Assembly (NCBI GenBank): GCA_964638035.1
Contig: CAZWXD010000003.1
Location: 62,001-126,000 of the forward strand
Source of the DNA: JAGGAG01 sp964638035
Lineage (GTDB): Bacteria > Gemmatimonadota > Gemmatimonadetes > Gemmatimonadales > GWC2-71-9
Length of the DNA: 64,000 bases
Direction: 5' to 3'
The notes under the pieces are model-generated. The model was given only the letters and a program-made list of their open reading frames with translations, was not told the origin of the DNA and ran no database searches. This document shows positions 40,801 to 51,306 of the stretch, in pieces; the first letter of the stretch is position 1; the number at the start of each line of letters is the position of its first letter. A program made the translations under genes and the position numbers.

Positions 40801-43650
40801 ATGCTGAGCCCGTTCCTGTCCCTGGAGTCTGCGCTGGCCGGTCGCTACGCCTTCGGGCGCCTGCCGGATGGCGATCCGCCATTGCTGGGGCGGGGTGGCA
40901 TGGCGGAGGTGTACCTCGCCAATGACCTCCGGCATCACCGGGCCGTCGCGATCAAGGTCCTGCAACCGACGGTCGCGCGGGCGCTGGGATCGGACCGGTT
41001 CCTGCGCGAGATTGACATCGCCGCCCGCTTGTCCCATCCGAACATCCTGCCCCTGTTCGAAGCCGGAAGCACGGAGTCGCCAGACGGGCTCCCCCTCCTG
41101 TGGTACGCCATGCCGAGAGTGGCCGGCGGGACGCTGCGCGACCGGCTGGACCGCGAAGGCCAACTACCGATCGATGATGCGCTCGGGATTGCACGCGAGA
41201 TCGCCCACGCCCTCGAGTGCGCCCACGGGAACGACCTGGTCCACCGTGACATCAAGCCGGAGAATGTGCTCATCGAGAATGGCCGCGCGATCGTGGCTGA
41301 CTTCGGCATCGCGCGGGCCATCAGCGACGCCTCGGACGCAATTACGTCAGCCGGCCTGGCCGTCGGGACACCGGCCTACATGAGCCCGGAGCAGGGAGCC
41401 GGGCAGCCCCGTATCGACGGTCGGAGTGATATCTACAGCCTGGGGTGCGTGCTGTACGAAATGCTGGCCGGTGAGCCCCCCTTCACGGGCCCCACGGCGC
41501 AAGCAGTCATTGCCCGGCACCAGCTCGAGCCACCACGCTCCCTCCAGGTCGTTCGCCCCACGGTATCCCGCGCGCTCGAGGGCCTGGTCGAACGGGCCCT
41601 CGCGAAGGTGCCAGCAGACCGCTTTGGCTCGGCCACGGAGTTCGCCGCCGCGTTGGCGATGCCACCTGATCGCTGGCGGCGCCGTGTGGCCCTGCGCCCA
41701 GCCAGGCCCCTCGCCTGGCTCCTCGGCGGGCTGGCCCTGACCGGGGTGGCATTCCTCGCCTGGAGGAATGCGAGGTCGGGGGAGCACGCGCTCGACCCCA
41801 ATCGAATCGTCGTTTTCCCTGTTGTCAGCACCGCGGGTACTTCCACCGATTCGTTGCTGGCTGCGAGCGCGACCGATGCGTTGCTCGCGGCCTTCAACAG
41901 CACCTCGTCCCTCGCCGGCATCGACGGGCGCCGGCTTCCGGCGGGCGGGCCCGACAGTGCGCGAGCGGTTGGCGTCGGGGCTGGACACTACCTGCAGGCC
42001 TCCCTGCTCGCCTCGGATTCCCTTCGAGTGCGCCTCGAGTTGCGCAGCACGCTCCGCGACACCGCGCTCATGCGGACCATTGCGTTCGGCAGCCAGACGA
42101 GCGGCTGGGAGATTGGCATGCATGCCGCGCGACGGCTGCTGCCACTGATGTTCCCGGTGGCACACGGTGCAGACCTTCCCCTCCTGGCGAACGTACCCCC
42201 CGATGCCCTCGCCGAGTTCTTCCACGCCGAGCAACGATATCGCGAGGCGGCATTCACCGAGGCGCTGGGTCACTACTGGAGGGCCGTACAGGCTGACTCG
42301 GGGTTCGCGCTCGCCGCCCTGCGCGGTGCCTACGCGGCGACCTGGACCTCCCAGCCGGGGCAGGCCCGTACCCTGCTGGCCATCGCCGTCACGGGCGCTG
42401 CCCACCTTCCGCCCCGCTTTCGCCACCTGGCGAACGGCCTCGACGCGTACCTGCATGGGCAGGCCGACTCGGCGGTGTCGCACCTGCGCCGGGCCGCGCG
42501 GGATGACCCCGACCGAGCCGACGCCTGGATGCTCCTGGGCGAGACGTTCACGCACCTGCTTCCCTCGGAGAGCCCGCTCGACTCCCTTGCAGAGGACGCG
42601 TTCGGCCGGGCACACCGACTCGATCCGGCCTTTACGCCAGTGCTGTTTCACCTGCTGGAGATCGATGCGCGCCGCCGCGACACGGCCGCGGGCAACAGCG
42701 CCCTGCGCGCCTTCCGCTCCGGAAGCCCGGACAGCAGTGAGCTCTACCTGGCCGAACTCATGATGCGCTGCGCCACCCGACCACTCTCGGCAGGAGAGTG
42801 GCGCACCGAGGTTCGACGCCATCCCGATGCGGTCCGCGCCGCGGCGCAGTCGCTCTCCGTCGCTGGCCTGGCGCTCCCCGAGTGCGCTCGCGGTGGATGG
42901 CAGGCCCTCCTGGACGATTCAACGGGACCCGATGCCCAGGCCGCCGCCCGTCGCTTCGGCGCCCTCCTTGCCCTCCAGCATGTCCTCGTGGCCCTGGGAA
43001 GGGATGCCGATGTTCGCGCCCTGTGGGCAGCAGACACCGCCTTCAACGTTGGACTGGGACAGCAGGTGCTTGTGCTGGATGCCCTGGCGACCGGCCGGTT
43101 CGCCGCGCACGCCGACAGCTTCACGGCACGGGTGCTTGCCGAGTTGGCGGCTGGCGACACCGTGGTCTCCTACAGCATGTGGCTGGCGGGAAGCTGGGCA
43201 GCCCGCCGCGGAAACCCCGCCGCCCTCCGCCGTGTGACGGAGGCACTGGTTGCTCGCTCGAGCACGGGCAAGGCCCGGATCGATGTACTGCTCGCCCGGA
43301 GCCTGACGGCCCAGTCAGTCCTGGCTCGGGGGGATACGGCCGCTGCGATCTCGCAGTTGCGCGCTCTTGCGCCTACAGCAACGGAGACGAATGTTCTGGC
43401 ATGGAGTCCGTGGGAGTCCCTCGGCTATGAGCGCCTGTTGCTCACCGAGTTGCTCGTGAAGCGGCGGCGGTATCCCGAGGCCCTCAGCGCGGCCGCCAAC
43501 TTCGATGCACCGGCACCGCTGGTGTATGCCATCTACTTGCCAGCAAGCCTGTCGCTGCGGGTGGAGGCAGCCGAGGCGTGGGGGGCGCAGTCAGTGGCGC
43601 GGCGATCGCGGCAGCGCCTGGTTGAGCTCACGAGAGGTGCGATTCGCTGA
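40801..43650 (+). CDS. Membrane Ser/Thr protein kinase with TPR-like C-terminus
   Basis: 949 residues. Kinase domain about 15-290: glycine loop GRGGMAEVY, Lys52 in VAIK, HRDIKPEN with Asp150, DFGIA, TPAYMSPEQ; catalytically complete. A TM helix lies at about 300-320. The outer part begins with a TolB-N-like segment (PNRIVVFPVVSTAG, predicted to bind or assemble) and continues as a long helical region with repeated Ala/Leu pairs, typical of TPR units (LAEFFHAEQRYREAAFTEALGHY). A sensor or scaffold role is inferred. Two very small genes follow after 45 bp. Confidence 0.92.
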   Translation: MLSPFLSLESALAGRYAFGRLPDGDPPLLGRGGMAEVYLANDLRHHRAVAIKVLQPTVARALGSDRFLREIDIAARLSHPNILPLFEAGSTESPDGLPLLWYAMPRVAGGTLRDRLDREGQLPIDDALGIAREIAHALECAHGNDLVHRDIKPENVLIENGRAIVADFGIARAISDASDAITSAGLAVGTPAYMSPEQGAGQPRIDGRSDIYSLGCVLYEMLAGEPPFTGPTAQAVIARHQLEPPRSLQVVRPTVSRALEGLVERALAKVPADRFGSATEFAAALAMPPDRWRRRVALRPARPLAWLLGGLALTGVAFLAWRNARSGEHALDPNRIVVFPVVSTAGTSTDSLLAASATDALLAAFNSTSSLAGIDGRRLPAGGPDSARAVGVGAGHYLQASLLASDSLRVRLELRSTLRDTALMRTIAFGSQTSGWEIGMHAARRLLPLMFPVAHGADLPLLANVPPDALAEFFHAEQRYREAAFTEALGHYWRAVQADSGFALAALRGAYAATWTSQPGQARTLLAIAVTGAAHLPPRFRHLANGLDAYLHGQADSAVSHLRRAARDDPDRADAWMLLGETFTHLLPSESPLDSLAEDAFGRAHRLDPAFTPVLFHLLEIDARRRDTAAGNSALRAFRSGSPDSSELYLAELMMRCATRPLSAGEWRTEVRRHPDAVRAAAQSLSVAGLALPECARGGWQALLDDSTGPDAQAAARRFGALLALQHVLVALGRDADVRALWAADTAFNVGLGQQVLVLDALATGRFAAHADSFTARVLAELAAGDTVVSYSMWLAGSWAARRGNPAALRRVTEALVARSSTGKARIDVLLARSLTAQSVLARGDTAAAISQLRALAPTATETNVLAWSPWESLGYERLLLTELLVKRRRYPEALSAAANFDAPAPLVYAIYLPASLSLRVEAAEAWGAQSVARRSRQRLVELTRGAIR

Positions 43651-43695
43651 GACCGTGACCCGCCGCTCGCCGATTCTTCCCGCAGGAGGTGCAGC

Positions 43696-43974
43696 ATGAG
43701 CCAGTTGAAAGACGATTTCCGGCATGACTGGAGTGTTGATGCGAGCGGACGGGCCAGTTTCCACGGATTGCTTCCGTGGCGAACGCAAGGAAAGGGCCCC
43801 CCGTCCTCGGACTGGAACGGCGGTGACCTCGACCAGCTCCGGTCCTGGACCCGGGAGATGTCGGAGTGGGGAGCGCGCGTGGCCCGTTGTTGCGTCGAAC
43901 TCAACCGGGAGTTGGGTGCCCTCGAAGCCAGGGTGGACCAACTCGAGCGCGCCGCGTCGGCCGGAAAGGGGTAG
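43696..43974 (+). CDS. Small helical protein after kinase gene, unknown function
   Basis: 92 residues, starting at an ATG preceded by a perfect AGGAGGT (43684-43690). The N-terminal half is polar with LPWRTQGKGPPSSDW. The C-terminal half (residues about 48-88) is a strong coiled-coil candidate with heptad Leu/Val (LRSWTREMSEWGARV, LNRELGALEARVDQLERA) and two adjacent Cys (ARCCVE). No homology recognised. It lies 45 bp after the TPR kinase and 2 bp before a 29-codon reading frame, so the three may be one transcript. Confidence 0.6.
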   Translation: MSQLKDDFRHDWSVDASGRASFHGLLPWRTQGKGPPSSDWNGGDLDQLRSWTREMSEWGARVARCCVELNRELGALEARVDQLERAASAGKG

Positions 43975-43976
43975 CC

Positions 43977-44066
43977 ATGAGCACCCACGTCGACATGCCT
44001 GGGCTCCAGTGCGGCTCCGAGCAGGCCACCGAGCCTCCACCGCCGCCACCGCCGCCCTGGGAGTAG
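43977..44066 (+). CDS. 29-residue proline-tailed peptide, possible peptide gene
   Basis: ATG at 43977, AAAGGGG 8 nt upstream, TAG at 44066. The peptide is short, opens MSTHVDMPGLQCGSEQ, and ends with eight consecutive prolines followed by Trp-Glu. It has one Cys (residue 12) and no signal peptide. The ribosome site, the position 2 bp after the previous stop, and the non-random composition support it being expressed. No biosynthetic or export gene is adjacent apart from the kinase. Could be an effector, a RiPP-like precursor or chance. Confidence 0.4.
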   Translation: MSTHVDMPGLQCGSEQATEPPPPPPPPWE

Positions 44067-44380
44067 CCTGAGCCGGCCGGGGGCTCGACGGGACGGAACA
44101 ACCTCGGCGACGAAGCATTGAGCGTGGCCGCCGTGCCGGCCAGGTGCCAGGTCAGCCATTGGCACTCGGGCCAGGGCACGGCGTCCATAGCGCCACGGGC
44201 TGTGTGTCCGCGTCTGGCTTGGCCCACCCAGATCGGCCTGCCATTTCCTGCCAGAATGGCCGGAAAACCCGGCCCGCAGGTTGCCCTCCCCCACCCCGTT
44301 AACCCTGACGCTGCGGGATCCCGACCGGACACCCGCAGCTTGGTCGCATGAACTGGCAGGGGATGAAAGGGACTTACGAC
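44067..44380. other. Intergenic region upstream of dnaK
   Basis: 314 bp with no supported gene. I searched it for CIRCE and sigma-32 elements and found neither complete. A GAGCC/GGCTC short stem lies at its left end. The dnaK ribosome site (AAAGGGA) is at its right end. Confidence 0.4.
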
Positions 44381-46306
<1,926 letters not shown>

Positions 46307-46325
46307 CCGAGGCAGGGCGACCGAC

Positions 46326-46347
46326 GGAGGGGGCGCGAGCCCCCTCC
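46326..46347 (+). terminator. Hairpin terminator after dnaK
   Basis: GGAGGGGGC (46326-46334), loop GCGA, GCCCCCTCC (46339-46347): a perfect 9-bp stem 20 nt after the dnaK stop. Followed by ACTCGTTTC, a weak T-stretch. Confidence 0.7.
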
Positions 46348-46451
46348 ACTCGTTTCAGCCTGCGACTTCCGCCCCGCTTCGGGCATCAGTATAGGATTCA
46401 GGGGGCGGCCATACCGGCCCGCCCGTGACAATACCAGGGAAGGACCTTGCG

Positions 46452-48053
46452 ATGTCGGTGCGTTCCTCGAATTGGGTCAAGTTCGGCGGGTTGGTGGGGC
46501 TGGCGTTTGCCCTCGGGCTGCTCTTCGCCGGGTTGCTCGACCTGCCCAACCGGTCCACGGCGCAGCAGGCAGCTCCGGCTGGCCAGGCCGCGTTGCCGGC
46601 CAATGCCCCCGGGCAGGCCAATGCGCTGGCGGCGCTGCCACTGCAGAACCTCAGTGATGCCTTCGCCACGGTGGCCGAGACGGTGCGGCCGAGCGTGGTG
46701 TTCATTCGTTCGTCCAAGTCGGAGCGCTCGGCGCAGCAGGGCCGTGACCCGCGGATCCCCCAGGGTATGGAGCCATTCTTCCAGTTCCCCCGGCGCAACC
46801 GGCCCGAGTTCGACCAGGGAAGTGGCTCGGGCTTCATCGTGTCGGCGGACGGCTACATCCTCACGAACAACCATGTGGTCGAGGACGCCGACAAGGTGAC
46901 GGTGCGACTGCTCGACCGCCGCGAGTTCGACGCGAAGGTGGTGGGCACCGACCCGAACACCGACGTCGCGGTGCTCAAGATCGATGCGGCCAACCTCACC
47001 CCGGCGCTCCTGGGCGACAGCGACAAGGAGCGGGTGGGCGAGTGGGTCCTGGCCATCGGCAACCCGCTTGGCGAGGGGCTCACCTTCACGGTGACCTCGG
47101 GGATCATCAGCGCCAAGGGCCGCACCCTGAACGGGCTGCAGCGCACCGACCTGACCATTTCGGACTTCATCCAGACCGACGCTGCCATCAACCCGGGCAA
47201 CTCTGGTGGCCCGCTGGTGAACGTGAAGGGCGAGGTCATCGGGATCAACTCGGCCATCGCGAGCGAGACGGGGTTCTACTCGGGCTACGGCTTTGCCATC
47301 CCGATCAACATGGCGCGCGAGGTGATGACCCAGCTGATCGAAACCGGCAAGGTGCACCGCGCCGCGCTGGGCATCTCGATCGCCGAGGCCACGCCGGCGG
47401 ACGCGAAGTACGTGGGGCTGAGCCAGCCCTACGGGGTGAAGGTGGCCGGCCTGACCGCCAACTCCGCGGCCCAGAAGGCGGGGCTGGAGGAGGGCGATAT
47501 CATCATCGCGGTGGATGGCCGCAAGGTGGAGCGCGTGGGCCAGCTGCAGCAGGTGGTGGGCTTCAAGAAGCCGGGCGAGACCGTGGCCGTCGAGGTGGCG
47601 CGCAAGGGTGGCGCCCGCAAGACGTTCAAGGTGCGCCTGCAGTCGCTGGACGAGGCACAGCGGCTCGCGCAGGGCGCCAACCCGAATGGCGGTCAGGATG
47701 AGGAAGCGCTGCCCGAGGGGACGGCCGACAACATCGCGTCGAGCCGGCTGGGCGTGCAGGTCGAAGGCCTTGGCGCCGATGACGCGCGGCAGATGGGACT
47801 CCCGGCAGGAACCGAGGGCGTCGTCGTGACTGACGTGACACCGGGTGGCCCCACCTGGGAGATCCTCCGGCCGGTGGGCAATGGCTTCGCCGACATCATC
47901 CTGTCGGTGGAGGGCCAGCCAGTGCGGAGCAGCGCGGAACTGCGGAAGGTGCTTCAGGACCAGAAGCCGGGGTCGGTGGTGACGCTCCGCATCCTCCGGG
48001 TGCTGCGGGGAGAGACCCAGCGGCGGGTGGAGCGGGTGGAACTGGGGCAATAG
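46452..48053 (+). CDS. htrA: Do/HtrA-family serine endopeptidase
   Basis: 533-residue periplasmic protease and chaperone anchored by an N-terminal TM helix (about 10-30). The trypsin-like domain has His141 (NNHVVED), Asp171 (NTDVAVL) and Ser251 (GNSGGPL), with GSGSGFIVSADGYILTNNH before it. Two PDZ domains follow, at about residues 300-400 and 425-530. The second is preceded by a loop rich in Asn, Gly and Glu. The ATG at 46452 follows GGAAGGA. It is separated from dnaK by a hairpin and followed by another, so it is its own unit. It degrades or refolds damaged envelope proteins. Confidence 0.96.
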   Translation: MSVRSSNWVKFGGLVGLAFALGLLFAGLLDLPNRSTAQQAAPAGQAALPANAPGQANALAALPLQNLSDAFATVAETVRPSVVFIRSSKSERSAQQGRDPRIPQGMEPFFQFPRRNRPEFDQGSGSGFIVSADGYILTNNHVVEDADKVTVRLLDRREFDAKVVGTDPNTDVAVLKIDAANLTPALLGDSDKERVGEWVLAIGNPLGEGLTFTVTSGIISAKGRTLNGLQRTDLTISDFIQTDAAINPGNSGGPLVNVKGEVIGINSAIASETGFYSGYGFAIPINMAREVMTQLIETGKVHRAALGISIAEATPADAKYVGLSQPYGVKVAGLTANSAAQKAGLEEGDIIIAVDGRKVERVGQLQQVVGFKKPGETVAVEVARKGGARKTFKVRLQSLDEAQRLAQGANPNGGQDEEALPEGTADNIASSRLGVQVEGLGADDARQMGLPAGTEGVVVTDVTPGGPTWEILRPVGNGFADIILSVEGQPVRSSAELRKVLQDQKPGSVVTLRILRVLRGETQRRVERVELGQ

Positions 48054-48074
48054 CAGGCGGTATGGCGTGACGTG

Positions 48075-48110
48075 TGACGAAGGGGCGGCCGGGTGGCCGC
48101 CCCTTCTGTC
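48075..48110 (+). terminator. Hairpin terminator after htrA
   Basis: AAGGGGCGGCC (48080-48090), loop GGGT, GGCCGCCCCTT (48095-48105): a perfect 11-bp stem, extended with one bulge by TGAC/GTCA to 48075-48110. It lies 26 nt after the htrA stop and in front of the convergent porin gene. Confidence 0.75.
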
Positions 48111-48149
48111 ATGGTTCCGGGCCTGCCATTCACGGGCAGTCGCGGCCTG

Positions 48150-49454
48150 CTACTTCCCCCCGATCGTGAAGGAGTAGTTCCACTTGCCCGAGAACTGGAG
48201 GCGGAACCCATCGCTGGTGAACCCATCTGCGAAGTTCTCCCGCCGGATGTACTGGACCTCGGGACCGAACAGCAGCGCCGGCACCGGGTGCCAGAGAATG
48301 TTCGTCAGGGCGTAGTGCCCGCTGTGAAAGGCCTCCGGCAGCTGGCCATCGAGGTTGTCGATTCCCAGGTACGACCAACCAATGGTGCTTGTCCACCGCG
48401 GGTTCCAGTACACGTCGTAGAACGCCGTGAGGCCGAGCACCGGGAGCATCTTGCCGACCAGGGGCTGTGCTGGGTCGTTCACGTTCTCCTGCACCGCGAG
48501 GTCGAAGGGGGCGTCGTTCATGTAGTCCTCGACCCCCGCACCGTAGGCCGCCCCGAGGCGGAGGGTGCCGAACGTCCCCGTGTTGATCGCGGAAGTCAGG
48601 TTGAAGCCCCATCGCACCGCATCGCCGGAGAGGTCCTCGGTGCGGGACGGGTCGCCCAGGTCGTCCCACCTGGCATACCCGACCACCGCACCCAGCTCGA
48701 CATAGAACTTCGGCCAGCCGACGTGGACCTGGCCGGTCAGGTCCGGCACGGGATAGCGAGCCTCGACGTTGGCAATCTCGGGGCGCTCCGAGAAGCGTCC
48801 GAGGTCCGCCGAGACACCCGGGGCCTCGAGAGCGAAGGCGAGCCATGCCTTGGTTGGGCCTTGCCGCTGCTGGTTCCTCGGGTTGCGCGGGTCCCGTTCC
48901 GAGCGGATCTCGGGGCGTTCCTTCCAGATGGGTGTCCAGCGGAACTGCGGGTTCCGCACGAAGACCATGCCGCTCGGGCCCCAGTAGTCGAGCGAGTTCG
49001 GGAACATGTCGATGTTCATGAACAGGGTGTGCGTCTGACCGAACAGGAACTCGTTCACCTCCACGAACGCATGGCGAAGCCGGATGGTGGTGAGGCCCGC
49101 GTCGGGTCCCACACCGAACATGTCGATCTCGAACTGTGCCTTGATCTCGCCGAACGACGTGGGCACCCTCGGCTTGATGCCGATGCGAGACTGGCGCACG
49201 CTCAGGTAGAAGTTGCCCGGCTTGCCGAACTGGTCCTTGTAGGCCGGGAGCCGGGTGGGCCGCGCCGCATCGGCCCAGTCAGGCTCAATGCCGGTGCCGT
49301 CGGCGATCCCGTCGGCCATGATGAAGCCGTAGAGCTCAACACTGGGCTTCGCCTGCGCCGAGTCCTCCTGCCCGGCCAGGGGCGCGGGGAGGAGCATGCA
49401 GGCAGCAGCCACACACAGCGCGCTCGATGCGCGCCTTGCCGATGGGTACACCAT
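48150..49454 (-). CDS. DcaP-like trimeric outer-membrane porin
   Basis: 434-residue outer-membrane protein with a signal peptide ending PLAGQ. It follows the DcaP family: VELYGFIMADGIADGTG, FYLSVRQSRIGIKPRVPTS, FEIDMFGVGPDAGLTTIRLRHAF, GQTHTLFMNIDMFPNSLDYWGPSGMV. The remainder is amphipathic strands with an aromatic end. In other bacteria DcaP porins take up negatively charged solutes such as dicarboxylates. A GGGGAGG ribosome site precedes the ATG. It is divergent from the serine dehydratase operon and may supply or discharge its organic acids; this link is inferred from position. Confidence 0.85.
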   Translation of the reverse strand: MVYPSARRASSALCVAAACMLLPAPLAGQEDSAQAKPSVELYGFIMADGIADGTGIEPDWADAARPTRLPAYKDQFGKPGNFYLSVRQSRIGIKPRVPTSFGEIKAQFEIDMFGVGPDAGLTTIRLRHAFVEVNEFLFGQTHTLFMNIDMFPNSLDYWGPSGMVFVRNPQFRWTPIWKERPEIRSERDPRNPRNQQRQGPTKAWLAFALEAPGVSADLGRFSERPEIANVEARYPVPDLTGQVHVGWPKFYVELGAVVGYARWDDLGDPSRTEDLSGDAVRWGFNLTSAINTGTFGTLRLGAAYGAGVEDYMNDAPFDLAVQENVNDPAQPLVGKMLPVLGLTAFYDVYWNPRWTSTIGWSYLGIDNLDGQLPEAFHSGHYALTNILWHPVPALLFGPEVQYIRRENFADGFTSDGFRLQFSGKWNYSFTIGGK

Positions 49455-49592
49455 GGTTTCCTCCCCGGCATAGGGTGCATTCAGGTTCGGACAGAGGTGC
49501 CGCGCGGGGTCCCTGAGGGTGGCCGCTCCACCAGCGCCCGGAAACTTACGGCTGAGACAAACCTACCCTGGCCCCTGGGAACACCTTGCCGG

Positions 49593-49616
49593 AGCCTGAA
49601 GGACAATGTTCAGGCT
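49593..49616. promoter_or_regulatory. Inverted repeat in the porin/serine-operon divergent region
   Basis: AGCCTGAA (49593-49600), an 8-bp spacer, TTCAGGCT (49609-49616): a perfect 8+8 palindrome, 75 bp from the sdaA start and 138 bp from the porin start. Candidate operator for coordinated control of the two transcription units. Confidence 0.45.
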
Positions 49617-49691
49617 GGCACCAGCCCCCCAGGTCCGCATATTCTACTGCCACGTGTGCGCCGGACCACACCCTGACTGATCGGAGGCCCC

Positions 49692-51299
49692 ATGTCAACA
49701 GGCAATGAGGACAACAGGTTGACCGGAGAAGACGTGCTCCTGTGCGACGCCCCCGAGGGAGTGGACCGGCGGACCTTCATGATGCGCTCGGCCATGATCG
49801 GCGCCGTGGCAGTGCTCTCAGGCTGCAAGTCCCCGACGCCGAAGGAAACCGCGCAGCGGGCGGCCTCGGCACCGCCCACCCCGCCCGCGACCCAGCTGTC
49901 CGACAGCCTGCAGGTGGTCCAGCGATCCAAGGGCCCGATCATGACCACCCTGGAGGAGTTCTACAAGGTGGGGCCCGGCCCCTCGAGTTCACACACCATC
50001 GGGCCGATGCGGATCACCTACGACTTCTACCAGCGCTGCACCAAGCTGCCGGCCGACCAGCTCGCCAGGGCCACGGCCCTCAAGGTCCACCTGTACGGAA
50101 GCCTGAGCGCCACCGGCAAGGGCCACGGAACGGAACGCGCCGCACTGGCAGGGATCATCGGCAAGGAGCCGGCGACCATCGACCCGAAGTTCCTGGATGA
50201 CCTGGCGGTCCGGCCGGACCAGACATTCCCGGTCACGCTGGGAAGCAGCACCTTCAATGCCTCGCTCGCGGACGTCATCTACGACGCCCCCAAGGGCGAC
50301 TTCCCGCACCCGAACACGATGACCTGTCGGCTCATGGCCGGAGACCAGGTGCTGCTGGAGCTGGAGTACTACTCGGTGGGCGGGGGGTTCATCGAGTGGA
50401 AGGGCTACACCCCCCCTAAGAAGGGCCAGCCGAAGTACCCCTACTCCACGATGAAGGAACTGCAGGCACACGCCACGAAGCGCAACCTCACGTTTGCGCA
50501 GGTGGCAATGGCCAACGAGGTGTCGGTCTCGGGCAAGAGCGAGGCCGAGATCAACGCTTTCCTCGACAAGATCGCGACCGCGATGGTGAACATCGTGAAG
50601 TCAGGCCTGGCGGCTCCGCCCTCGGTGCTTCCGGGGCCCATCAAGCTGAAGACCAAGGCGGGAGAGGTCTACAAGCGGGCCATGGACGACGAGTATGTGA
50701 CCCAGAGGGGGGTGGGGGTGGTGGCGGCCTATGCCCTGGCGGGCTCCGAGGAGAACGCACGGGGACACCTGGTCGTGACGGCCCCCACCGGTGGCTCGGC
50801 CGGTGTCATGCCCGCACTGGTGCACGTGCTGGGCGAGGGTGGCCGGAAGCTTCCGCCGCAGCGAATCCGCGAGGGGCTCCTGGCTGGTGCGGTGATCGGC
50901 TATCTCTGCAAGCACAACGCGACGCTGGCCGGCGCCGAGGGGGGCTGCCAGGCCGAGATCGGGGTGGCCTCCGCCATGGGGGCTGCGCTCATCGCCCAGG
51001 CCCACGGCATGGACCACCAGGTCATCGCCAACGCTGCGGAGTCGTCACTGGAGCACCACCTGGGCATGACCTGCGACCCGGTCGCCGGCTTCGTGCAGGT
51101 TCCCTGCATCGAGCGATGCGCCTACGGAGCCGTGAAGTCCTGGACCGGGTTCATGATCGCCAGCAACGAGATCCCGGTCGACCGCCGGGTTGACTTCGAT
51201 ACCACGGTCACGGCCATGGCGCTCACTGCAAGGGAGATGAACGGCAAGTACAAGGAGACGTCCGAGGGCGGCCTCGCAGTATCGCTCGTGCTCTGCTGA
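49692..51299 (+). CDS. sdaA: L-serine ammonia-lyase with Tat signal and lipobox
   Basis: 535 residues. The enzyme part (from about 84) is a single-chain iron-sulfur L-serine dehydratase, making pyruvate and ammonia: TLEEFYKVGPGPSSSHTIGPM, GGCQAEIG (Cys419), CDPVAGFVQVPCIERC (Cys461, Cys472, Cys476), which include the cluster ligands. It has an extra N-terminus with Arg26-Arg27-Thr-Phe (twin-arginine motif), a hydrophobic stretch and lipobox LSGC (Cys45). This predicts Tat export and lipid anchoring of an enzyme normally cytoplasmic. An internal ATG at 49941 would give an ordinary cytosolic form. It opens a six-gene operon with a 7-bp gap to the MFS gene. Confidence 0.9.
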   Translation: MSTGNEDNRLTGEDVLLCDAPEGVDRRTFMMRSAMIGAVAVLSGCKSPTPKETAQRAASAPPTPPATQLSDSLQVVQRSKGPIMTTLEEFYKVGPGPSSSHTIGPMRITYDFYQRCTKLPADQLARATALKVHLYGSLSATGKGHGTERAALAGIIGKEPATIDPKFLDDLAVRPDQTFPVTLGSSTFNASLADVIYDAPKGDFPHPNTMTCRLMAGDQVLLELEYYSVGGGFIEWKGYTPPKKGQPKYPYSTMKELQAHATKRNLTFAQVAMANEVSVSGKSEAEINAFLDKIATAMVNIVKSGLAAPPSVLPGPIKLKTKAGEVYKRAMDDEYVTQRGVGVVAAYALAGSEENARGHLVVTAPTGGSAGVMPALVHVLGEGGRKLPPQRIREGLLAGAVIGYLCKHNATLAGAEGGCQAEIGVASAMGAALIAQAHGMDHQVIANAAESSLEHHLGMTCDPVAGFVQVPCIERCAYGAVKSWTGFMIASNEIPVDRRVDFDTTVTAMALTAREMNGKYKETSEGGLAVSLVLC

Positions 51300-51306
51300 G
51301 CGCTGC

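Noticed and set aside
44150..44175. TTGGCACTC resembling half of a CIRCE element upstream of dnaK
   Set aside because: No complementary GAGTGCTAA-type arm follows after 9 bp.
44275..44305. CCCCGTTAA resembling a sigma-32 -10 before dnaK
   Set aside because: The only nearby TTGCCC is 7 bp away, far too close to serve as its -35.
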